DNA from: Paguma larvata
Lineage: Eukaryota; Chordata; Mammalia; Carnivora; Viverridae
NCBI GenBank assembly: GCA_030068075.1
Contig: CM057827.1
Coordinates: forward strand, 67,842,500-67,906,499
Direction of reading: 5' to 3'
Length of the DNA: 64,000 nt
In this document: one piece after another, positions 47,596 to 60,767 of the stretch
Numbering within the stretch: position 1 is the first letter of the stretch
How the letters are laid out: every line of letters begins with the position of its first letter
The notes under the pieces: generated by a model
Told to the model about the DNA's origin: nothing
Databases searched by the model: none
The model's input: only the letters and a program-made list of their open reading frames with translations
Made by a program: the position numbers and the translations under genes

Positions 47596-47965
47596 CAGTA
47601 GTATCAATGTGGAATATATGTCTAAGACCCCCAGTGGATGCCTGAAACCACAGACGGTAATGAACCCTGTGTATGGTGTTTTTTTCCGGTACATGCATAG
47701 CTATGACAAAGTTTAATTTATAAATTAGACAAGTAAGAGATTAACACCAGTAATAATAAAATTGTACAGTTATAATGATATACTGTAATAAAATTGTGTG
47801 CCTGCGATCTGTCTCTCAGAATGCTGGTGACGTGAGATGATAAATCACTGTGTGATGAGATGAAGTGAGGTTAATGACAAGCATTATGATGTAGCATCAG
47901 GCTACTGGTAACCTCCACGGGTAGCTGAAACTGTGGAAAGCCAAAGTATGGGTAAGTGGGTTGGG
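47596..47965. mobile_element. Tigger-like DNA transposon remnant
   Basis: Starts 'cagtagtatcaatgtgg' right after a TA, then 'acccccagtggatgcctgaa' and 'accacagacggtaatgaacc', and ends 'gtagctgaaactgtggaaag', 'ccaaagtatgggtaagtggg'. This is the wording of Tigger-family (TcMar) internally deleted elements with inverted ends. No transposase frame remains. Confidence 0.7.
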
Positions 47966-48009
47966 TGGGGGCACTGAATTTCCATTCTTGCTGGCTACCA
48001 TCAGTTCAG

Positions 48010-48560
48010 CCATGGCAGCTAGTATGATCCTTACAAAAGATTAAACAGGTTATATCACTCTGCCAGTCAAAATATTGCTGTGGTTTTCTCTAAGAGTTTT
48101 TTTTTTTTTTAAGTCCTAAGTCCTTATTATGGTCTACAAGGTTCTATGTGATCTGACACCAGGTTAAACTTTTGATCACTTGTTCCTGTCACAGGACTTT
48201 GGTCTTATTGTTCTTTTTGTGTAGCGTTCTTACCCCAGATAGTCTGTGGACTCGTGTCATTTCATTCTTTGTTCATATACTGCTGCTTCCTTAGGTTTTC
48301 TCTGACCACTTTGGTAAAATAGTGTTTTTGTCAGTTTGTTCCTGTAATTTGCTTTCTTTCCTTTGTTTTATACCTGAGTCCATTCCATACATTTTATTAT
48401 AATTTATTCATTTATTACCTGTCTCTTTCATTAACGTGAAATCTTTGAAAGGTCACTGGCTCCTTTGTTCAGTGCTTTACCTAGTGTCTTAAATGGGACC
48501 TGACTCATAGGAAACTGCGAATTTTTTTGTTGAGTGAATACATGAATGAAGGAATGCTAG
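48010..48560 (+). mobile_element. LINE-2 3' remnant, sense
   Basis: 'cagctagtatgatccttaca', 'attatggtctacaaggttct', 'atgtgatctgacaccaggtt', 'tgctgcttccttaggttttc' and 'gttgagtgaatacatgaatg' follow L2 order to its 3' end. Confidence 0.75.
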
Positions 48561-48639
48561 TATCTGTACTCACACTTTAGAAATAGCTTTGACTTATCTC
48601 ACAATTTTTAGTCTTCTAGTGTTTTTACATTGTAGTATA

Positions 48640-49060
48640 CTTTGTTTTTTAGAGATTTTTAATTACTCCTAATTATATACTCCCAATGTTCTCATCCCAC
48701 TTGGACCATCCACACCCCTAGTTAATCTTCCATGCTACTGCTAGAGTGATTTTTGTTAAATGCTTCTCAAGATGCCACCCTTTGGAATAAAATATTTTAA
48801 AATTCCTGAGCCTAATTGGACCTGTGGCTGTTGTACTTCTCCTCACTGACCTGTGCATATACTCTGTATTGTACTCATATCCTTTTCACTGCAGTACTCT
48901 GAATGCTTTAATATGCTCCTCTCTTACTCCTATACCTTTACGTAAAGGCTTTCCCCTTTATATCTTACTGCTATATATTCTATTAGTGTGTGAATACATA
49001 AGATATAACTCCTATCGTGAGAAGGCTCTAGAAAAAGTTCTTTACATTTGAAATGGTTGG
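48640..49060 (+). mobile_element. Second LINE-2 remnant, sense
   Basis: It restarts at an earlier L2 position than the end of the preceding copy ('tactgctagagtgatttttg', 'cctgtggctgttgtacttct'), so it is a separate insertion. Decayed. Confidence 0.5.
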
Positions 49061-49072
49061 GAACCAACTATA

Positions 49073-49074
<2 letters not shown>

Positions 49075-49113
<39 letters not shown>

Positions 49114-49155
49114 TGTGTGTAAGTAAGCAAACCTTTCAGTAAGCAAACCTTTCAG
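49075..49155. repeat. (GT)n microsatellite plus a 16-bp tandem duplication
   Basis: A (GT)n run to about 49120 with one AC interruption. It is followed by two exact copies of TAAGCAAACCTTTCAG at 49124-49139 and 49140-49155. Confidence 0.95.
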
Positions 49156-51309
49156 TTTCTTCACTGAGTATCTTTAATACATGGTAAGAGTTCATCCATC
49201 ATTTTGGATGATTATTTGGAAGCTGCCACTGTCTTGAAGAGCACCATAAACACTCTTTTGTCATGCTCTTTGTAATCTGGAGTTTATTTTAAAGGTATGG
49301 GTAATCTACAGGTGGTGTAACTCACAGATTCTCTCTTAAAGGATGTGCATGTATGAATGTATATGGAATCATTACCTTCAGAAAGACAAACTGAAACGAA
49401 TAGGGAAAATGATTTATGAAATTAAGAGTATTCCTTGTATAACCTTTTTAGAAAATACCATCCCTTGATAGGTTCTTCAAATTTAGATTTTTTTGTTTGT
49501 ATGTTATTATGTGAATTAAAGAAGAGACTGATAAAGGAAATAAAATTATTTTATATAGACAACTGAAGCTAAATATTTTCCATATCTGAGCCTGTTCAAA
49601 GTAAGTAGTGTCGCAGAAGAGATCAGTGTGGCTTTTTGGGAAGTGTAGACTATAGGAACCCAAAGCATTGTCGCAAAACTTGTATTTAGCAATTTTGCAT
49701 CTAAAATAATATAGAAATGTATAACTTGTGATGTTGGTGTGTTTTAAAAGATACAGCTAAATAAAAGTAGAAGACTTAGCTAAATAAAACTAACATAAAG
49801 TTATATAGCAGTAAACGAAGATGGGACCCTATAAAGAAGTTCTGGTTGTTTGAGATAGCTTTTATGAACAATTATTACTACTACTGGTAAGAATGGGTCA
49901 GGTATTGTACCATGTGTTGATGTGAATTATTTCGTTTGGTTGTTGGACCATCCCTGTGTCTGTTACTCATAGTACAAAAGAAGAAACAGCTGCTCAGAGT
50001 TAGACATTTAATTTAAATGATTACTGCCACCTACTCAACTGGGCGTCTTCATATCACTTACCAGTAGTTCCCTAAATTTTGGAAGGGAAGTCACGCAACC
50101 TTTTGAGAACCTCACAAAAGCTTACGGCCCTTTTGCGCTAGAAAAGTGTGCTTATGGTCCCCTATAATAGGTCTTTATTTTTAGCATGCAATTTTGCAGA
50201 ATTTATATATTACCTAAGTCCCATACATGGACCCCAGAATGGAATCTCTGATCTGTGTCTTCCTTTAATAAAGAAACTGAAAAAACTATATTTTTTTCTT
50301 CCTCTAACTACCTCTTGTCACTTTAGGAAAGTAATATTTATTTGCACTATATCTTATTCTAGAAAGAATTTAAAGAAACTGAAAGGAAATTGTCAACTAT
50401 CTCTAACTCTACTGAGTTATATGCCAAAATGAATACATACCTGCTGTTATGCCAAGTGAGATTCAGAAGTTTGATGGATGGGACACTTTTTAATGATCAG
50501 ATTTGTTGGACTTTGCTTTAGAGTGCCCTCACTCTGTTTCACAAATCTGTATGTGCGTATTTTGAAGTAATGTAAACTGTTATTTCTTTAGGGTAGTATA
50601 AACATAGTAACTCTGCCTAGAGATAAAAAATTAGAAAGATAGTTCCTTCCAGCATCATGATTGATTCAGTGATATTTCTCAGAGAATAATCTTTTATTGA
50701 TCTTCTAATTCCATCAAATGTAAATTATGTAGAAAGGGTATTGTAGCAAAAGTAGGATGGTAGTAATTTTCTGTGTTAATGAACTAAAGTTATTGTACAC
50801 TTAGTTAACTTATTGATATATGGGCTGAGGATGAAGACTGTATTTAGATTTTAACTCTTTGAGACTTTGGAGAAGAAAAGTTATTATTTTATATGAGATC
50901 ACTTTTAAAGCTCCGTTATATGAAAAACAATTTAACTGTTGCTAATTTTTGAGGACTAGTTATTTCATAAAATTGCTTTTTTAAATATAAAAAATTTCAG
51001 AATGGATTTCCTTACCTTTTAAATATATTTTCATGTCACTGATGCTTCAATTCTGATATCTCACCTACTTTGTTTTTTCTCCCTTGAATTGTCACCTAAA
51101 GCAAAAGCGTTAAATTAGCTAAACATAATGAAGAATCTTATTGTGTATATTTGCTTGGTTTTAGGTAAATAACTACAAAAGTAATGTTATAAAACTGTAT
51201 ACAGTGTTTGGGTTTAATTTTTTTACTTATGTGTTTTAACATTGATTTATAGTTATGTTGTATGAATAATTGTATTTCTACTTTTTCTTTCAATCATTCT
51301 TAACATCGA
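49156..51309. other. AT-rich intron sequence
   Basis: No gene or confidently named repeat in about 2.1 kb. Confidence 0.3.
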
Positions 51310-51650
51310 ATTTTTAAATGAACGGTAGCCCATCTGTGTGGGGCTCTTGTGACTGAATGATGTATTCTGTTTTGCCGTGGCACGGTTTTTAGGCAGCCAC
51401 TTTTGTTGTTAAATATTTTCATTTTCTATAGTACTTTTCATCCCTGTATATATGTACAGGAGTCACTTCACCCACCACCGAATTGCAGCCACTTCTGAGG
51501 TGGAACGCAGCAACTGTTTAACAACGCACTTTCCCCTAGGTGCTGACAGCTGCAGAAGAAATTGTACATGGTCCCGTACAGAAGGTATTTCTCCACTGTG
51601 CCATCTGCAGAGTGACACTGACTAGGAGTACTACATAGACTGTAAGTTCC
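51310..51650. promoter_or_regulatory. Candidate conserved block with hairpins and candidate microexon
   Basis: GC-balanced block in AT-rich surroundings. It has a hairpin CCTGTATATATGTACAGG (51443-51460), 'gacagctgcag' with an E-box, and a second short inverted repeat TGTAC...GTACA (about 51564-51580). A 45-nt segment 51540-51584 is bounded by 'ctttcccctag' and AAG|GTATTT. It could be an old exapted repeat whose family I cannot name. Confidence 0.35.
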
Positions 51651-54600
51651 TTGTGTACCCGTCCTAGACTGGAAAATCCAATAAGAGAGAATAACAAATA
51701 ACTGGGAAGCATTATTTAAAAATGGATTGAGGTCAGTTAAACTTAGTGCTGCTCTCCCTGGCTCTAAATTTTATTTTAAGGTCATCTAATTTGTGATTGG
51801 CACTGAATTGAATAACAAACAAATGGATGCACTCCTTGGCAATTACTTTATTCTAAAAGCATATGAAACTAAAGTGTTTTCATAAATACTTCCCTTTTAA
51901 TGAAGCTTAAAAGAATCAATTTGTTTTTAAATATTTTCAAATAACCAAACCAATATTACATAAGATTTTTGAACTGTATTCTTAAAGTAGCAAATCAACT
52001 TGAAATTCAACGGGAACATCCTAATTAGCTTTGCTTACAGTGTTTTATGTCTTAGTGTAATACTTTGATTCTTGTGAAAGCTTTGCAACAAAGCCAGTTT
52101 ATAACGAACCTAGTTTTGATTCTTTTGTTTTGGAAGCCCTGAGTTTGATTTTTTTTTTTTTTTTAGCATATTGAAACAAAGCTAAGGAGAGAAGAAACAG
52201 TAAATATTTGAACGTTCGCTTAATGTATTTTAGTCTTTCTCTTCCATTTCATTACTTAATGATTTACTCTTTCCTTTTGTAAAAGCTCTTTACCAGAGTG
52301 CTATCTTTAGTATTAGTTAGGCATGTTTATGCCTTATAGGATAGGAAAATAACATTAGGACCTCCTGTGTCTGTTGTTAAACAATATGATATGGATTGTT
52401 TATATTTCACTGTTTTGCAAAATTTCTAGTCAATAATATGACTTACTATCTATTTTTGTGTGTGTGCATCTGTAGACGTTTCTCTGGCAAGAAATTAGGA
52501 TCCCTTAGTCTTCACAGAGTCTTAATTATATGAAATATAGTGTCATTTATTTTAGGTAATTCTAACTTACGTCTTAGTTTAAACGTTTGTGTACATCTCT
52601 GTGCCTATAGATTCTCAGTGAAAGCAGATAAAAGCCTTTCTCGGCCACAGTTTACTTACTTGTATAATGAGGTGGGTGGAAGAAATTATTTCTACAGACC
52701 CTGTCTTTACGTGTTTTCTGTTTAACTCAGGAATAGAATTCTATGTATATAGAATGTATGTTACATTGTGTAACCAAGATATTTTGGTGCAAGTGACATG
52801 TTCTAGTTAGAATATTATTTGTGTTAATTAAATGCCGAGTGATGGTATTTTAGAGTCAAAAGAAGAGGTCTGATTTCCTACAAATCAGAGTTCAGTTAAA
52901 AACTGTCTCTAATTGTGTAGTGGAGTTACCCCACTGTTTCGAAATAAACTTTTCTGAGAATAAATAAAATTCTCAACAACCTGTTCATCATAGAGGCATC
53001 TGGTAAATTTTTTGAAAACTAAGCTTTATTTGCATTCAGCGTGGAATGCAGTTAAATATTACCAGAAAACTAACTTTTTAATGAGATTTTCCCTCTTACT
53101 TAGAGACTTAATACTTCTTTCAGTAATCAAAGCACTAAAGAAGTAATAAACATGAATATTTTAAAGAATATAGTTTAGACATAATATACTATGTATCTTT
53201 AGCAAGAAGGTATTTCATCAGTGTATGTAATATTTGATTTGCTAGATTTTGTTTTTTTGCATTTTCTACAAACAGTGTAATTGTAAGTATTGCTTCATCT
53301 CACTTATCTTATTAACTGAAGTTATTATATTTGACAGAATAGACCATATGCTTTAAATACTGTTTTGGTGAAAACTATAGTGCAAACTATACCTGTTGTG
53401 CATAGGAGTATGTATTTTTCTATTATACAGAGTTGTTACATATTAGACCTTCTGTATGATGTAAGTTTAGCAACTTAATAGATTCAGTTTTTAACCAAAT
53501 GAATCTTATACCTTAAAATACTTCCAACGTAAGCTATTTGGAAAAGGGAATTAGATGGAAACTTTCATTTTTTATTGAATATACTTACGTATTATATGAG
53601 TTTAATGAACATGTACTATTTGTATAATCAAAAATAAAGGAAAATATTGGTATTTAGTTAAATTGTATATTTGGAGCATTTATTAATTTATTTAGAAATC
53701 ACCTCCATTGCATAATGGATATAAAGTATCTTATAGATACTTATTATCTCTATTTGATTGTTCATTTCCCGAGGGGAGGGGTCTTCATCCTATTCTGAAG
53801 GACCAGCATTGTGGTTGGGCATATTAAATAACCTATATTCATTTAATGGTTTTTGAATCCAGAAATAAATACTAGATCAAGACTAACTAAATCTTAAAGA
53901 AACCTGTATTTTTTTCATCTCCCATTATAATCTTCTGTTTGAAATAGAGAAATGAAACAAGTACATAGATAAAATCGATTTTTTATAGTTAGTAATACTT
54001 ACTGAGACCTCTATCAGTAATGTTCTGACAACATCTAGCTTTCAGTTGGAGGCTTTAAAAAGAAATATTGCACCAGCTGAAGTAGTGAAATTGATGAGAA
54101 AATAAAATATAAGGAAATTTACTTTCAATGTAGATTTTACTTAATCTAAACTAATTTTAACATTTTCATATAGAGTCTCAATCCATATTTAAAAATTATC
54201 AGACACTCTCCTCAGCTTTACAAAATGCATCCTCTATCTTTTCAATTAAGGGCGTATTTTTATATTCATTCCAGATTACTAAAAAACTGTTTGTCTTATC
54301 AAATTTGTCTGAGCAGAATCTTGTCATGTAATAGGAAAATGAAACACTCTCAGTTATATATTCATTATGAATAATGGGAAGATTATTTTGTACTTTCGCA
54401 TTAGGTGGACGATTCTTTTTACACTAAATGGTTAACATTTGAGTTTATTTAATAAAATTTAGTATTCAGACATTATCTTCTGTTATCCAAGATATAATTT
54501 ATATCTATTGAACAATATTTGCAGTTTGAATTTATATATTATGGCAATAAATGTGAGGATTTTTTTTCAAAGAACCTCATGCCCATGCAATTAAAATACT

Positions 54601-54837
54601 CATATAATTACCTCAGTCTTTTATATTCATGTGTTATGTATCAATTACTTCCAGCCATTTTTTATGAGTTTTGCAGTTATTTCTCATATACATTTAATTA
54701 GTTGAAAATTTTAAAAGTATAAAATTGTATAAAGAACTATCTATGCCACAAATCTCTTTATCTTAATAGTAAGTTAACATACATTTACTACCTAAAATTT
54801 GGCTTAAACTCTGAAATTTCTATATATCATAGGTAAA
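51651..54837. other. AT-rich intron sequence, about 3.2 kb
   Basis: No SINE, gene or clear LINE seen. T-run at 52150-52164. Some LINE-2-like wording near 53760-53830. Confidence 0.3.
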
Positions 54838-54898
54838 GTGTGTGTGTGTGTGTGTATGTGTGTGTGTGTGTACACATATGTACGTGCATGCATGTGAT
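54838..54898. repeat. (TG)n microsatellite
   Basis: (GT)n broken by single TATG steps, trailing into 'acacatatgtacgtgcatgc'. Confidence 0.92.
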
Positions 54899-54984
54899 GT
54901 TCCTAATATCATGGCCTATAGCTATTTAAATAAAGTAGAAATTGTTTAATAACTCTAAGGTTTTTCTTAAATCCGTTAATAGGA

Positions 54985-55095
54985 AGTCATTACACCTACC
55001 TCACAGGGTTGTTGTGAGGAAGAACAGTAAAACATATGTGAAAGAGTGCTTTGCATATGCCAGGTATGCAGTATATAAAAATTGAATGTTACTAG
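54985..55095 (+). mobile_element. MIR 3' remnant, sense
   Basis: 'acacctacctcacagggttg', 'ttgtgaggaagaacagtaaa' and 'gagtgctttgcatatgccag' match the MIR 3' half closely. Confidence 0.75.
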
Positions 55096-55129
55096 AACTT
55101 CGGTGGACCTCATTTTTATCTTATGATAA

Positions 55130-55610
55130 AATCTGTGCATGTCATCTGACTCCCTCCTTATGTTTTCAACCTCATTTCTTTCCTTGCAAACTGTTTGATT
55201 GATTAATTGATGCCTAACACTTTGCAGGTCTCTGAATATGACATGCTTTCTTCGGGTCCTTGTGGGCTTGCATCATTCTTTCCAGCCACTCACACACCCC
55301 TTCATCCCTAGACCCATTTCATCTTTGTAACTCAACCTCATTCTTCAGGTCTCACTTTTTAGATTTCTCCTTAACTAAGATGTTTCTTCTTCATCCTTCA
55401 TCCCTTATACTTCTGTTAGATGACCCTTCTGTATGGTCCTTTGGGCTTTTCTTATTCCTATTCTAGCAGGTATCTCTGTATTGTCAGTGCCTTTGTGCTT
55501 GTCTGTTTCCTCTGCAAACTCATTGAGAGTGGAGTCTGCCTTTAACCTCCTCTTTAACTCAGAACTCAAGAGTTTCTGCAACTCAGGAAACAGAGTGAAC
55601 ATTTTATAAA
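55130..55610 (+). mobile_element. LINE-2 3' remnant, sense
   Basis: 'cctcatttctttccttgcaa', 'cattcttcaggtctcacttt', 'ttgtgcttgtctgtttcctc' and 'tcattgagagtggagtctgc' follow L2 3' order. Confidence 0.6.
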
Positions 55611-56093
55611 TAGATGTAAGTTCTCCCTAAACAGATTTACAACACATGGTTTACACTTCTTAAAAAATAAAAAATTTAATTCTTTATTTATAGGATAGAT
55701 TTTAAGTTCCAAAATAACCATATCAAAATTATGACATTTTTATAACTGACTAATTTACTCACCATTTATCACTCTTAATAGATTTATTAGGAGGTGAACT
55801 CACCAGCGTGCAAGTGGAAAGTGACTTTATTCCACCCTGAACATTTTCTTTTCTGCTTCTCGATACATGCTCCCAAGTGTCTCTCTCTTCTCTGCTCTTG
55901 ATCCTCTTCTTCTTGCTCTTTTCTCTCTGTTCTTTTTGTTCTCTCCTTAATACCTTCTTTGCTTACTCCCTGGCATTTAAAGAAAACTAACTTTTCGAAT
56001 AACTTATTTTTTAAAAGAAGGCTGAGAAAGTAAAATTCCAAACTCATCCAATGTGAAATTTTTTCCTTACATCAACTTTACTAAAGAAGTCTT
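55611..56093. other. Unassigned intron sequence
   Basis: Contains a CT-rich stretch at 55840-55960. No gene seen. Confidence 0.3.
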
Positions 56094-56312
56094 GGAGTGC
56101 CTGGGTGGCTCAGTCGGTTAAGCTTTTCACTTTTGATTTCTGCTTGGGTCACGATCTCACAGTCATGATATTGAGCCTTGTGTTGGGCTCTGTACTGAGC
56201 CTGCTCGGGATTCTCTTTCCCTCTCTCTCTGCCCCTCCCCCACTCATGTTCTCTTTGGCATATTCACTCTCTCTCAAAATAAATAAACATTTAAAAGAAT
56301 TTTTAAAGATTA
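56094..56312 (+). mobile_element. CAN SINE, sense
   Basis: Head 'gcctgggtggctcagtcggt', CT-rich middle 'ccctctctctctgcccctcc', tail 'aaaataaataaacatttaaa'. One stretch of the middle is deleted ('gtactgagcctgctcggga'). No clear target-site duplication. Confidence 0.92.
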
Positions 56313-57179
56313 AAAAAAAGTAAAACCCACAAATCTGAATGGAGACATGTCAGCTAGTAGACATTTATATTCATTTCTTTTTGCCTTAGTTTTTCTCTCT
56401 GCTTCTCGTGCTACTCCTGGATCTTCCAAGGTTTGAGGTTAGAAATAGAAAAAAACTCATTGGTGTAATAAAGACATTTTGGAAATTTAACTTTTTGCTT
56501 TTCTGGATTTATCAGAATCCCACTGTTGGGGGGACAACCCAGTTGTAATTCCTTGATGCAGTTTAGACTTCTTTGTTGGTCTTCTCTGACTACTATCCTT
56601 AGTTTCTGACTTTCTAGTCCACTTTGAACCTCTTTCTTCTGAGGTTATCTTGTTCCCTTTGCAGTCTTCTGCGTATAATTCCTTTAAAAATGGCTCAGTG
56701 CTAATTCCTTTCCCAGGGGTCCTTATCTGTCCTCTTGGAAAATGTAATTCTTTACTTCACAAACTCTGTAGTTGGCTATTTCTAAGTTGTAGCCTCAGAC
56801 TAAGGGCATCTTAACCTCTTGCCTTTAGACTGTTTTAGGCCTAAGTCCAATTCCTGTATCATTCCTTTAATGTCCTATATCCAAAGGGACATAGGCCAAA
56901 CTTTGAGTGGCTCGCTGTTGTATTTCTTTTTCAAACAATATAGGCTCCTCCCTTCCAATATATACTTATATGTTTTATATGAATGATGGACTAAACAGCG
57001 CCTAAGCAATTTTTGGCCACATTTTTCCAAATGTTGTGTAGATGATCTGTTACCTCAGTTATAGTACTTGGAACCTTTTGTTGACAGCTTTGGTTCTTAA
57101 CTGAAACTGAGAAAACAAGAAAATTCTCATTTTACTATTCTGCTACACCGCCTTCACTGAAGCCATAATGGTCAGCTTT
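56313..57179. other. Unassigned intron sequence, possibly an old repeat
   Basis: Slightly GC-richer than the surroundings (56500-56950) with no family I recognise and no gene. Confidence 0.3.
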
Positions 57180-57560
57180 CATTTCTATAAATTTCTATGA
57201 ACATTCATCCATTTCTGTATTTCTATGCCTTGTGCTAGGCTGTGCCATGAGTTTGTAATGTACTACCTACTTTTCCTCCTGATGGAATCCTTCCCAGGCT
57301 TTGATACCCAATTTAGGTGAAATCTTTATTGGCGTCTGCAGTTAGAATGAATACTTCTGTCTGCTATGTTCTCACAAATACTTTGTATGAAGTGTTATTG
57401 TATTACCTGTAAATTTGTCTGTCCGACTAGATTGGGAGCATTTTTGAGATAGCCACTGACCTATTGAGACCTATATAGACCTATATAGAGACCTTACCAC
57501 TTAGTCTCTATTATGTGTTCCATACATTATTTGCTAAATTAATAAATCTCTTCTGAACAC
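57180..57560 (+). mobile_element. LINE-2 3' remnant, sense
   Basis: 'gccttgtgctaggctgtgcc', 'tgtctgtccgactagattgg' and 'tattatgtgttccatacatt' resemble an L2 3' end. A tandem pair of GACCTATATA lies at 57468-57487. Confidence 0.45.
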
Positions 57561-60295
57561 TGAGGTTAAAGTTTGTAAAATTATTGTCGAGTAATTAATA
57601 CTTATATTCTTACTTATTTCTGTCTATATCTCAAAAAATATTTGAGGGGGCAAGAATTATATTTTATGCCTCTGATTTTTGTCTCTTAGTGTTATTGCTC
57701 TTAATCTGTTATTAGACAGGTTCATTCTTTTAGTTCTGTTTTTCATTTGGTTTTCTCCATTTCTCCCTGCATTCTTAATATTTCTTCCTTGTTTTATTCC
57801 AGTTTTCCAGTTGATGGATTTAACCATGATAAGTAAAGATAACCAGGTATTCCAAGCAGGTTCAGATTGAAAGTAAAAAAAACACAAAAAACAAAAACAG
57901 GTACATATGACAGATCTCCAGACTAGTTGAATTTCAAGCAGTGAATTCAACTGCCAGGAATTGTGACCTCTGTGATTATTTGTCTACACTCATATTGCTT
58001 ATACCAGTAGATTTTTGTGTATGTGTTTTCATAAGAAGGAACAAACTATAAAAGATGGCCAAGTGATTGATTTTCAATTTTAGGTATCAAGAAGCACTGT
58101 TTATTTCTATTAATTACCCCACTTTCTAGCCACCATAGATATTCAAACATTCTATTTACGTTACAAAATTAGTAAAATTAATTATTATTGAATTTTTTAC
58201 TTAGTTTAAGGTGAATATTACTATATGATGGAAGTTTGATATTAGAAAGAACAAAATTCCATTTTTCTAAGTTTTCGTAAGCATACTGACAAAGCTAAAA
58301 TCCAGGAGAATTTATAGAAAGCATCTTGTAGGGACCAGTTATCAAATAGGAAAATTAATACTAAAATATGTAGTTTTTCATACTATATCATCTGAAATGT
58401 ACTTCGTTTTTAAATATTTGTTATTCTGTTTTCTTTTTCTTTAAATGGCTCTTTCTGTTTTTCAATTGTGGTTTTGTATAAGACCTTAAGAAACCCTCTT
58501 TTAGTGACCCAAGTAAAATGTTAAAAAAGTAAATATTATAAACATTATAATTCATCAACATCTAGTTCTTTATTTTATACTTAAACCTATGTAATGTCCT
58601 AGGCAAAATATCTTACTTATGTTGTAGATATACATGGACATAATAAGGAAATTGGCCATTAATTTATATTTCTTTTTTATGCTTGTTTCTAAAATTCTAG
58701 CTCCACGTTTTTGCAGGCTATGACAGATTCAGCATGTCGGAAACCAAAATAGATACTTAGTTTTCATTCTCATTCTGCCTTCCGACTCAGTCATTCTTGC
58801 TTATGACTTTAACATATACCTTGTGGGCGAGAGTCACAATAAGACCATTCTCTCCGCTCCTTTGATTTGAATGTCATCCTAATTATTTTCAGATCTTGAT
58901 TATTTTGCTCATAAGGTGTATCTTGAATCATTATGCTTCATTCTATATCCACTGATAAACTCTAGCTCATTATTTATCACTTGCCAAGATTCATGTACTA
59001 GATTTGTCTTTCTGTTTATATTACATTTTTCTTGAAGATGGGAACCACATTACATTCACCTTGTTACTTTCCATGGAGAATAGTCTCAGTAAATCCTTCC
59101 TAAATTCACTCAGCTAATTGTGAAATTGTTGATTCCTTGTATTTAAGCCTTAAAAATAGTGAATGGGTTGTTAAAACACAGACCAGTGCCACAGTTAAAG
59201 TTAATCAAACATTATTCCAACTTGATAATATTCCTGTTAGTGTTAACACTACCAGAAAAGTGCTTTAAGTGAATTCTGAATAATCTTTTAAGAACCCTTG
59301 GCTTGGTACTAATTATGTTAAAACAGATTTTCCTGCCAATATGCTAGTATTTATGCTGGTGTGTAGGCTTTTGCTATAACTATACAAAGTTCAGTTTTTT
59401 CTCTTTGATCCCATTTAAAAAAATATAGTTATATGCCATCTTGAGAATGTAGCAGAAGTCTTGGTTACTTCTCTTTTTACATTAGTCTCTTTCTAGCTCT
59501 TTTAGAGATATGTGACACAAATGGGAAGCTGGCTTCTTTGGAAATCTTGCAAAAGTCTTCAGCCCAACTACCAGTCCCACTGTAGATCTGATTTATCCTA
59601 GTAAGAGGTTACAGTGGCCTCCTAAGAGGAGTAACTTTGCTACGGCCTATTTTAGTGCTTCTTGTGCTAAAACTTATAGAGAACTAATTTTTCCCTTTTG
59701 CCTCTTCTCATTGTAATCTTTGAAGATAATCACTGGTTTCTGGAAATTTACATTATGAAAGTGCTCTCATTTCAGATTTGATTAAATATGACTATGTGCT
59801 TTTCTGATTTTTTGGAGTGTTTTGTAAAATTATTTGAATGAATGTTATTATTATATAGAAATAAGATGACTTTTTAAGTGTTTCTCAAAAATATTATTTT
59901 CAGTTTATAATTTTATTTTGATCAGTATAGTCCGATATTTTCCTTATTTTTGTTTCTTTTCGTATGTATTTTAGTATGTATACCTCTTTATCTAGATCTG
60001 GATATATGTGCGTACATAAGAACTTTTAACTTTGTAAAGTCATCTTTTTATTGTCATATTTCAGTTCTTTCTTTGAAATGATAAATTTTCAAATTAGTTT
60101 AATTTCACTTTTGCTATATAAAAAGATATTTCAAAACCTGTATAGGTTTTTTTAATCTGTTTTCCAGATTTGTATATATTAACTTAAGCATACATTGCTT
60201 TTATACCCTATACATTATTTGATACTCATGGTTTACATGTAACTTAGTAAATTAAGTATAATTAACACTCTTTTGTGTAATGTTTAATTATTTTT
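57561..60295. other. AT-rich intron sequence, about 2.7 kb
   Basis: No gene. Possible LINE-2 3' wording near 58900-59130 ('ttgaagatgggaaccacatt'). The rest is unassigned. Confidence 0.3.
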
Positions 60296-60456
60296 ACTCT
60301 TCATATATTCAATAAATATTTAGTGATACGATGTTCTAGGCACTGTCTTACTTGCTGGGAATACAGAAAGTAAAGTCTTTGCTCTTATGGAGCTTTTATT
60401 CTTGTTGGTGAACAGGGAAAGAAACATATAATACTAAATAAATACACATTATTTTA

Positions 60457-60723
60457 TTTTATTTTATTTTATTTTTTGAATGTTTCTTTTGTTTTTTTGT
60501 TTTTTTGTTTTTTTTTTGTTTTCAGAGAGAGAGAGAGAGAGAGAGAGACAGAGTGTGAGCAATGGGGAGGGGCAGAGAGGAGGGAGACAGAGATCCGAAG
60601 CAGACTCCAGGCTCTGAGCTGTCAGCACAGACCCCAATGGGGGCTGGAACTCATGAATCATAAGATCATGATCTGAACTGAAGTTGAGTGTTTAACCGAC
60701 TGAGCCACCCATCCAGGCACCCC
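60457..60723 (-). mobile_element. CAN SINE, antisense, with 18-bp target-site duplication
   Basis: TAAATACACATTATTTTA (60439-60456) and TAAATACACGTAATTTTA (60724-60741) match at 16 of 18. It has a long T-rich tail complement (TTTTG repeats) and a (GA)n block. A short extra 'atcc' step interrupts the head complement. Confidence 0.95.
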
Positions 60724-60767
60724 TAAATACACGTAATTTTAGATAGGCGCATATACTGTGAAGGAAA

